Source: Massilia sp. IC2-477 (GTDB lineage: Bacteria > Pseudomonadota > Gammaproteobacteria > Burkholderiales > Burkholderiaceae_D). From it: a stretch of 64,000 nucleotides of DNA. The notes beneath the pieces were generated by a model. The model made no database searches. It had not been told where the DNA came from and saw only the letters and a list, made by a program, of their open reading frames with translations. The stretch covers positions 1 to 64,000 of the forward strand of contig NZ_JAJFEQ010000014.1 of assembly GCF_020707265.1 (NCBI RefSeq), in the 5' to 3' direction. Position 1 is the stretch's first letter, and every line of letters starts with the position of its first letter. This document shows, in pieces, positions 54,816-61,314 of this stretch. The position numbers and the translations under genes are program-made.

Positions 54816-55508
54816 ATGTCCATCCTGCTCGTACCCGGCTACATGGCCGATGAAACCCTCTGGGACGACGTGCGCGGCCCCCTGGAACAATTCGGGCCCG
54901 TCCTGCACGCCGACCTGCGCCACGACGACAGCATCGAAGCGATGGCCGCGCGCGCCGTCGCCGCTGCACCCGGCAGCTTCATCCCGGTCGGCTTCTCGAT
55001 GGGCGGCTACATCGCCCGCGAGATCGCGCGCCTGGCGCCCGAACGGGTGCGTGCGCTGGTCTTGATCGCCACCTCCACCCGCGCCGACACGCCTTCGCTG
55101 CGCCAGAGCCGCGGCACGGTCGGCAAGGCCGCGGCCTCGGTCTCGTTCTCGGGCCTGAGCAAGACCGCGATCGCCACTTCGCTGCATCCGCAACAGGCCG
55201 GCAACGACGCCCTGATCGATCGCGTGCGCGCCATGGGCGTGCGCCTGGGCGGCGAGGTGTTCCGGCGCCAGTCGAGCATCGTGCGCACGAGCGACCGCGA
55301 ACGCCTGCACGAGATTCGCTGCCCGACCCTCGTCATTGCGGCGGGCCAGGACCGCCTGCGCTCGTGCGAGGAAGCCGAGGAACTGCATGCCGGCCTGCCG
55401 GCTTCGGACTTCGCCCTCATCGAGGACAGCGGCCACATGCTGCCGATCGAGGCGCCCGAGGCCCTGCTGGCGGTGATGCTGCCCTGGCTGGAGAAAGTCG
55501 CGCAGTAA
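54816..55508 (+). CDS. Alpha/beta hydrolase
   Basis: This 230-residue protein has the nucleophile elbow GFSMGG, the acid in AAGQDRL and the histidine in DSGHMLPIEAPE, a complete Ser-Asp-His triad. It starts MSILLVPGYMADETLWDD. No signal peptide; substrate unknown. It follows ssuD by 48 bases. Confidence 0.88.
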   Translation: MSILLVPGYMADETLWDDVRGPLEQFGPVLHADLRHDDSIEAMAARAVAAAPGSFIPVGFSMGGYIAREIARLAPERVRALVLIATSTRADTPSLRQSRGTVGKAAASVSFSGLSKTAIATSLHPQQAGNDALIDRVRAMGVRLGGEVFRRQSSIVRTSDRERLHEIRCPTLVIAAGQDRLRSCEEAEELHAGLPASDFALIEDSGHMLPIEAPEALLAVMLPWLEKVAQ

Positions 55509-55512
55509 TGCA

Positions 55513-56403
55513 CTAAGCAGCGGTGGTAGCCGACCAGGCGCGCAAGCCGCGGATCGCTTCTTCCTTGAGCTTGGCCTCGATCTCGATGTAGGGTGCGGCC
55601 AGGTAGGACGAGGGCATCACCTCGATCAGGTCGGAATGCTGGCGGTCGTTGAAGCCTTCGCGGCCGTTGGAGATGTGCACCAGCTGGTGCCTTGGCTCGG
55701 CCCAGGTCTCGCGCGCTTTCAGCAGCATCTCGCCCACGCTCGGATCTTCATAGCTCGACAGTTTGTCGTGCACTACGTGGTGGTGGGCGTCGAATACCAT
55801 CGGCACGCCGGCGCGCAGGCAAATTTCGTGAATCTCTTGCGCGCCATACGCGTACTCGTCGTTCTCCAGCCCCAGCCGGCAGCGGATCGCGTCGGGCAGG
55901 GTGGCGATGCGTTCGACCAGGGCGTCGGCCCGGTTGCCCTTGCCGCCGTGGATCTCGAGCAGGGCCCAGGGCGAGCGTGGCTGCTCCAGCAAGTCCATGA
56001 TGTCGGCGTGCATCTGCAGGATCTTGATGCTGTTCGCCACCACGCCTTCCGAATCCGAATTGAGCACCACAAACTGGTCCGGGTGCATGACCAGGCGGAT
56101 GCCGCGCTCCAGCGCACGCCGGCCCGAACGCGCCAGGGTGGCGGCAAAGGGCGCCAGCACCTCGCGTCCGATGTCTTCGTCGGCGAAGGGAAAGATCGAC
56201 GACGGCAGGCGGTACAGGCGGATGCCCTCGGCTTCGCAGTAGCGCAGCGCATTGTCCAGGGTCTGGATATTGTCGCGGTACAGGCCGTCGAGCAGTGCAC
56301 GCTGGCCGTCCAGGCTGTGCTCGAGCAGGCGCTTGCGCGTGACCGTGCGGTAGCGGACGTCTTTCGATGCGGTGATGCAGACGAGGCCTAGATTTGGTGG
56401 CAT
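55513..56403 (-). CDS. uvsE: UV damage endonuclease UvsE/UvdE
   Basis: This 296-residue protein has the TIM-barrel UvdE pattern: LGLVCITASKDVRYRTVTRK, YRLPSSIFPFADEDIG, GIRLVMHPDQFVVLNSDSE, EIHGGKGNRADALVERI, LENDEYAYGAQE, VFDAHHHVVHDKLS and HISNGREGFNDRQHSD, which carry the three-metal site. It nicks DNA 5' to UV photoproducts. It converges on the hydrolase with 4 bases between. Confidence 0.93.
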   Translation of the reverse strand: MPPNLGLVCITASKDVRYRTVTRKRLLEHSLDGQRALLDGLYRDNIQTLDNALRYCEAEGIRLYRLPSSIFPFADEDIGREVLAPFAATLARSGRRALERGIRLVMHPDQFVVLNSDSEGVVANSIKILQMHADIMDLLEQPRSPWALLEIHGGKGNRADALVERIATLPDAIRCRLGLENDEYAYGAQEIHEICLRAGVPMVFDAHHHVVHDKLSSYEDPSVGEMLLKARETWAEPRHQLVHISNGREGFNDRQHSDLIEVMPSSYLAAPYIEIEAKLKEEAIRGLRAWSATTAA

Positions 56404-56590
56404 GGGTTCCCTGTGCTGTCGCGGCCCGGTTGCCGCCTTTGCTCCGAGTCTAGCGCAATGGATAATCCGGGGCGTCCGCCTGGACTGCGTGGGCGGGTCA
56501 GGCCAGGGTCATCCTGACGAACGCCCCGGTCGCCCGAACTTGGGCAGAATGGTCCGATATCCAGTGACATTAGCTCAACAGGAGGATGCG

Positions 56591-57037
56591 ATGAGCGATC
56601 AGGAACGCGACAAGCAAGGTGGGGCCACACGCAGCGATACGCTGGCCGAGGGCGGCGCCGTCCCGGTGAATGCACAGGGCGGACAGGCAAGCCAGACCGG
56701 TTCGCAGATCGTCGGCGCGGCCGGCGGCACCGATGCCTCGGCAGCGGCGGCCCAGTCCGGCAACCAGGGGCCGGGCGGCGCCGGCATGCGGGCGCAGGGA
56801 GCAGCGGAAGGCGGCCCCGGTGCGCCGGGCGGTTCGCTGGGCGGCGGTGGCAGCCCGGCGGCGGGCGCCTCCGCGGGCGGCAATGCGATGGGCGAGGCGG
56901 CGTCAAGCGACGACACCCGCACCGGGACCGGGACCTCGTCCGGCCAGGGTACGTCGGTGGCGGGCGGCGACCCCAGCAGCGGCGCGGCCTTGAACCCGAC
57001 CAAGCAGGGCGGCGGCGGAGGCGCATCCACCGCTTGA
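56591..57037 (+). CDS. Gly/Ala/Ser-rich low-complexity protein
   Basis: This 148-residue protein begins MSDQERDKQGGATRSDTLAE and continues Gly/Ala/Ser-rich to the end with no signal peptide, membrane helix or cysteine. It is predicted disordered. GGAGG lies seven bases before the ATG, which supports translation. The function is unknown; some proteins of this type in soil betaproteobacteria accumulate in stress. It converges on the CAP gene with 4 bases between. Confidence 0.7.
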   Translation: MSDQERDKQGGATRSDTLAEGGAVPVNAQGGQASQTGSQIVGAAGGTDASAAAAQSGNQGPGGAGMRAQGAAEGGPGAPGGSLGGGGSPAAGASAGGNAMGEAASSDDTRTGTGTSSGQGTSVAGGDPSSGAALNPTKQGGGGGASTA

Positions 57038-57041
57038 AGGA

Positions 57042-57959
57042 TCAGCGCGGCCGGCCGAACACCTGGGTCCAGTAGACCAGGCCGCTGCGCTTTTCCGCGA
57101 CGATGCCGTAGGCCGCTCCCATCTCGGTAAAGCTGGGATTCATGATGTTGGCGCAGTGGCCCGGGCTGTCGAGCCAGCCGGCCATGGCTTCTTCCGGCGA
57201 GCTCTGGCCGAAGGCGATGTTCTCGCCCACGCGCTGCCAGGCATAGCCGGCGCGCGCCGCGCGGTCGGCCGGCTGGCTGCCGTCCTTGGCGCGGTGGCTG
57301 AAGTAGCGGCGCGTCGCCATGTCGCGGCTGTGCGCCAGCGCGGCCTCGCCCAGGCGCGGGTTCCAGATGACCGGCGGCGCCGGCGCAAAGTGCTCGCTGC
57401 CGCAGGTGCGCGCGCTGGCGCGCGCCGCATTCACCCCGGCCAGGATGGCCTTGCCGGCCTCGTTCCAGTCCGGGAAGGTTTCCGAGGGCAGCGGCGGCGC
57501 CGGACGCGCCAGGATCACGGTCCATTCATTGCCGCTGCGATAGGTACCGACGGCCGAGAAGCGGGTATCGAGCAGGGTCTTGCAGTATTTCTGCTGCAGC
57601 ACGGCCATCGCTTCCGCCGGGGTATCCGGGCCGGTGACGCTGATCGAATCGGCGCGCTCGGCCGCATAGCCGGCACGCTCGAGCGCGGTTTCGATGAAGG
57701 TGGCGGGGCCGATGCGCACCCGCGCCAGCGCCGGGTGCGGCGCCAGGGCCTCCACCGGATCGGCGGCGCGGCCCATGCAGCTGCCGGGCGCCATGCGGTA
57801 GGCATTGACCAGGGTGCTCAGCTGGTCGGCGCCGTAGGCGGGCGCCGGCACGGCGGCGGCCGGACCGGGCCAGGCCGCGGCCAGTGCGAGGCTCAAGGAT
57901 GCGAAGGACAGTGCGCCACGCTGCGCATGGCGGCGCGCCCTGAATGGCAGGGTCATCAT
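57042..57959 (-). CDS. Exported CAP-domain (SCP/PR1-like) protein
   Basis: This 305-residue protein has a signal peptide of about 36 residues. An N-terminal ~120-residue domain precedes the CAP domain (~170-305), which shows NPRLGEAALAHSRDMATRRY, FSHRAKDGSQPADRAARAGY, VGENIAFG and WLDSPGHCANIMNPSFTEMG. CAP proteins are secreted with diverse roles. Start at 57959 or 57956. Confidence 0.88.
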   Translation of the reverse strand: MMTLPFRARRHAQRGALSFASLSLALAAAWPGPAAAVPAPAYGADQLSTLVNAYRMAPGSCMGRAADPVEALAPHPALARVRIGPATFIETALERAGYAAERADSISVTGPDTPAEAMAVLQQKYCKTLLDTRFSAVGTYRSGNEWTVILARPAPPLPSETFPDWNEAGKAILAGVNAARASARTCGSEHFAPAPPVIWNPRLGEAALAHSRDMATRRYFSHRAKDGSQPADRAARAGYAWQRVGENIAFGQSSPEEAMAGWLDSPGHCANIMNPSFTEMGAAYGIVAEKRSGLVYWTQVFGRPR

Positions 57960-58050
57960 TTTTCGGTAGAGGTTCCGGTGCCGGCGGCTGCGTCATCACA
58001 CCGGCATTGCCAAATCTGAATTGACAGTCAATAAAGCCGGCCCCAAAGCA

Positions 58051-58077
58051 AAAACGCCGACCACAGGTCAGCGTTTT
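58051..58077 (-). terminator. Terminator of the TPR protein gene
   Basis: On the minus strand AAAACGCTGACC pairs with GGTCGGCGTTTT (one mismatch) around TGT, followed by TGCTTTGG. It lies 98 bases behind the stop of the TPR gene. Confidence 0.7.
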
Positions 58078-58174
58078 ATCGAGGCCGGACAGGAAGCATG
58101 ACGCATCTGTCGCGAACCCACCCACTATAGCAGGGTCGCGCCGACCCTGCATAGCGCGGCGCTGTAACAGGCCG

Positions 58175-60025
58175 CTACAGCCGCGTCAGCTGCGGGCCGC
58201 CCGGCTCGCCCAACCAGGTGGTGGCGAAGCGCTTGCGCGCCGCCGCCAGCGCCGGCGCATCCCCCCGTTTCTGGTAGACCTCGATCAGCCCGCGCAGGGC
58301 CCAACCGTTGCTGGGCGTGCGCGCCAGCGAATCGCGGAAGACCTGCTCGGCCGCGTCCAGCTGGCCGGTGCGCAGCAGCGCCGCGCCCAGCGACTGGCGC
58401 ACCGGGTAGTACCAGTAGGGCGGCTCCATGTAGGGCAGGCCATCCTGCAGTGCGATCGCTTCGCGGTAGGCGGCCATCGCCTCGGGCAGCTTGCCGCGCG
58501 CATCGAGCAGGCGTCCACGTGCCACCGCACGCGCCGTCTGCACGATCTCGCGCGCCGGGATGCTCCACTGCGCGATCGGCGTGAAGTCGGCCGTGCGCTC
58601 GATGCGTTCGAGCGCGGCCAGCTCGCGCCCGCCTTCGTCCAGCATGCCCTTGCGCGCAAAGCCGACGGCGCGGGCGTAATGCCACATCGCCTTGACCAGT
58701 ACGAAGTCGGGCCCGGGGTCGGGCAGGGCCAGCAGGGTTTCCGGCGAGCTGAACTGCACGTGCGAGAAATAGGGCGCCGCCTTGACCGGCTGCAGGCTGG
58801 GGAAACCCTTCAGCAGTTCGGGTGGGATTGCCTTGTCCAGCTTGCCTGCCGCTTCGAGCGCGGTGCGCCCGTCGCCGCCCATCAGGGCCGACACCATCAC
58901 GAAGTGGATGTTGTGCGGGTAATAAGCGCCGCGGTACACCGGGTCGCTCGGCGAGCGGCCGAAGTATTGCTCGTCGACGGCGATCGCGTCGCGGTTCGAC
59001 TGCAGCGCCTCGCGGTACATGCCGAGCCGGTAATAGATGTGCGAGGGCATGTGGACGACGTGGCCGGCGCCCGGGATCTGCTGGGCCAGCACCTTGGCGG
59101 CAGGCAGCGCCCGTTCCGGATGGCTCGAGGCTTCCACCGCATGGATGTAGTAGTGGGCCGCGCCCGGATGGCTGGGATTGCGCTCCAGCACGCGCTCGAG
59201 CGCGCCCAGCATGGCCACGGTGCGCGGCCTGGGCTGGGCGCCGCCGGCCTGCCAGTAGTCCCAGGGCGACAGGTCCATCAGCGCTTCCGCGTACAGCACC
59301 TGGATGGTGTCGTCGTTGGGGAAGGCGCGCGCGGCCTCGCCCATGGCGTCGGCATAGGCCTGGTCGAGTGGCGCCCGGTCGGCCGGCGGGGTCGCCTGGT
59401 AGCGCTGGGCGATGGCGCGGATCAGGGCCTGTTCCGGCGGCGTGGCCGCGGGTGCGAGCGCGATGGCCTTTGCCGCCGCGCTTGCAGCCGGGGCGGCCGC
59501 TTCCGGGAACATCGGGGCGTTGATGTTTGGTCCCAGCGCCAGTGCCTCGCCCCAGTGGCACATGGCGCAGTGCGGATCGTGCTGCTGGGCGGCGCGGAAG
59601 GCGCGCACGGCTTCGGCGTGGTTGAAGGCAAAGCTCAGGCGCAGGCCCTGGTCGAAATAGGCCTGGGCGCGCGGGCTGGCGGTGGTGACTGGCACGTGCA
59701 GGCTGCCGAGGTTGGCGTACAGGGGCGGTGCGGCGTCGGGCGCTGCCGCGCCGGCCTTCGGCGCGCCGCCTTTCGGCGCCGCCACCTGGCCCGGCTTGAA
59801 GGGCGCGGTTTCGGCCTGGGCCTGGGCCAGCACGAGCTGGTCCAGCAGGGGCGGGCGGCCGGCGCGCGCCGGCGTGCAGATGGCGCCGGGGGCGAACAGC
59901 GGATCGAAGCCTGCCTGTGCAGCCTTGGTCGCGTCCGGCGCAGGGCTGGAAGAAGCGAGGGCGAGGGCGGCGATGGCGGCGGCCCCCGCCGCCCCGGCGC
60001 CCATGAGGATGCGTACGGGTTTCAT
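58175..60025 (-). CDS. Exported TPR protein with a CxxCH motif
   Basis: This 616-residue protein has a signal peptide or signal anchor (about residues 1-27), then a Pro/Ala linker and TPR-type helical repeats. Near residue 165 is HDPHCAMCHWGEALALGPNI. In many relatives this place reads CAMCxWGEA, but here H follows the second Cys and completes a heme c motif CxxCH. The C-terminal part has clear TPRs (GAALLRTGQLDAAEQVFRDS). The ATG at 60025 has GGGGAGA five bases ahead. Function unknown. Confidence 0.85.
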   Translation of the reverse strand: MKPVRILMGAGAAGAAAIAALALASSSPAPDATKAAQAGFDPLFAPGAICTPARAGRPPLLDQLVLAQAQAETAPFKPGQVAAPKGGAPKAGAAAPDAAPPLYANLGSLHVPVTTASPRAQAYFDQGLRLSFAFNHAEAVRAFRAAQQHDPHCAMCHWGEALALGPNINAPMFPEAAAPAASAAAKAIALAPAATPPEQALIRAIAQRYQATPPADRAPLDQAYADAMGEAARAFPNDDTIQVLYAEALMDLSPWDYWQAGGAQPRPRTVAMLGALERVLERNPSHPGAAHYYIHAVEASSHPERALPAAKVLAQQIPGAGHVVHMPSHIYYRLGMYREALQSNRDAIAVDEQYFGRSPSDPVYRGAYYPHNIHFVMVSALMGGDGRTALEAAGKLDKAIPPELLKGFPSLQPVKAAPYFSHVQFSSPETLLALPDPGPDFVLVKAMWHYARAVGFARKGMLDEGGRELAALERIERTADFTPIAQWSIPAREIVQTARAVARGRLLDARGKLPEAMAAYREAIALQDGLPYMEPPYWYYPVRQSLGAALLRTGQLDAAEQVFRDSLARTPSNGWALRGLIEVYQKRGDAPALAAARKRFATTWLGEPGGPQLTRL

Positions 60026-60506
60026 GCTTGTCTCCCCTATGCGTGCTTGCGCTGCCCGCATTGTCATTGGAGGTCGGCGCCAGAGAGAGAGTTCGGGCCA
60101 CGCACGGCGTTTGGACACTGCTTTGTGCGGGATCAAGGTCCATGTGCGAAAACGTCCCACCCCTATCGACGACACATGATATTTCAGTCAAGAAATAGAA
60201 GTGTTTCTGTTAGGAAAATTGTAAGCAAATGCATCATTCCATAATGTGTCTGTCAAGAATATTTTGCATGTAGAAAAATGTGTAGAAAAAAAACTACGAT
60301 GCAATTCGCATGATTTGGATCAATATTCATAGGGAAATCCATCTTTAATTCAGGAAAATCCGTGAATTTTCGAATCTTATTTTTGACAACATTTTTGGGA
60401 AAAGAATGCCTCCATTGATATAGTTGAGACGCACATTTCTTGCAATAAATGCAGCAGTGCTACAACGGCAGCGCATCGTTACTCAAACCATAAGGCGGAA
60501 ACAATA
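60026..60506. other. 481-base A/T-rich intergenic region
   Basis: This lies between the TPR gene start and the PEP-CTERM gene. Bases 60180-60470 are strikingly A/T-rich for this genome. It should contain both promoters. Only one sigma-54-like site (60429-60444) was found; no small gene or hairpin terminator is evident. Confidence 0.6.
60429..60444 (+). promoter_or_regulatory. Weak sigma-54-like site of the second PEP-CTERM gene
   Basis: ACGCACATTTCTTGCA has the -12 box TTGCA and correct ten-base spacing, but the -24 GG is CG. A start near 60455 would leave a ~50-base leader. Confidence 0.35.
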
Positions 60507-61298
60507 ATGACTCCAAGCTTCGTGACGCGTTCTTCCCGTGCCCTCACCGGGCTCTCCAAACTAGGGCTGGCCATGGTCGGCGCAATCGCCCTGCTTGGCT
60601 CCGCGCCGGCAGCGGCAGCCGTCCTGAATTTCGAATCGCAGCTGCCGACGGTGTATGCCGGTGGCGAATTCTTTGACGAAAACGGCTTCCGCCTGTCGGT
60701 GATCGACACCCACGGCGACGGCACCGGCCTGGCCGGCGGCATCGTCAACGGCAGCGATCCGACCACCTGCGCCCTGGGCGGCTGCCCGAGCGGCAATAGC
60801 ACCAACTTCTATATCGGTGTCGTCGACGGCGCTGCCACGATCACCCGTAACTGGGCCGACGCCACTTTCCGCCTGCGCGGCTTCGACTTCAGCTTCATGG
60901 CCCCGGTCGGCGGCCTGGCGGCCGGCTCCTACGGCCAGCTGCAACTGACCGGCAACCTCCTGGGCGGCGGCACCATCTTCACCGCCCTCGACTTCCCGAG
61001 CGCGGTCGATGCGAGCGGCAACCCGATGTTCGGTTCGGCCATGCTGGCCGCCGACTTCATGAACGCCACCCTGACCAGCCTGAACATCCGCGCCTGTATC
61101 AACGACGGCACCAGCTGCATCTTCCCGGACGACAACAGCCCGCTCATCAGCCAGGCCCAGTTCGGCATCGACAACATCGACCTGGCCGAAGTGCCGGAAC
61201 CCGGCAGCATGGCCCTGATCGGCCTCGGCATGGGCGCGCTTGCGCTGCGCCGCCGCAAGTCGTCCGTTTCCCAACCCGCCACCACCGTCGCTGCCTGA
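60507..61298 (+). CDS. PEP-CTERM sorting-domain protein with an extended tail
   Basis: This 263-residue protein has a long signal peptide ending APAAAA. The C-terminus reads QFGIDNIDLAEVPEPGSMAL, then a helix (IGLGMGALALRRRK) and a further 12 residues (SSVSQPATTVAA) after the basic cluster. The body is beta-rich with two Cys pairs. The QFxxD block before the PEP motif is found in a known PEP-CTERM subgroup. It lies 16 bases before the S8 protease and is probably cotranscribed. Confidence 0.88.
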   Translation: MTPSFVTRSSRALTGLSKLGLAMVGAIALLGSAPAAAAVLNFESQLPTVYAGGEFFDENGFRLSVIDTHGDGTGLAGGIVNGSDPTTCALGGCPSGNSTNFYIGVVDGAATITRNWADATFRLRGFDFSFMAPVGGLAAGSYGQLQLTGNLLGGGTIFTALDFPSAVDASGNPMFGSAMLAADFMNATLTSLNIRACINDGTSCIFPDDNSPLISQAQFGIDNIDLAEVPEPGSMALIGLGMGALALRRRKSSVSQPATTVAA

Positions 61299-61314
61299 GC
61301 CTGGATACCACACC

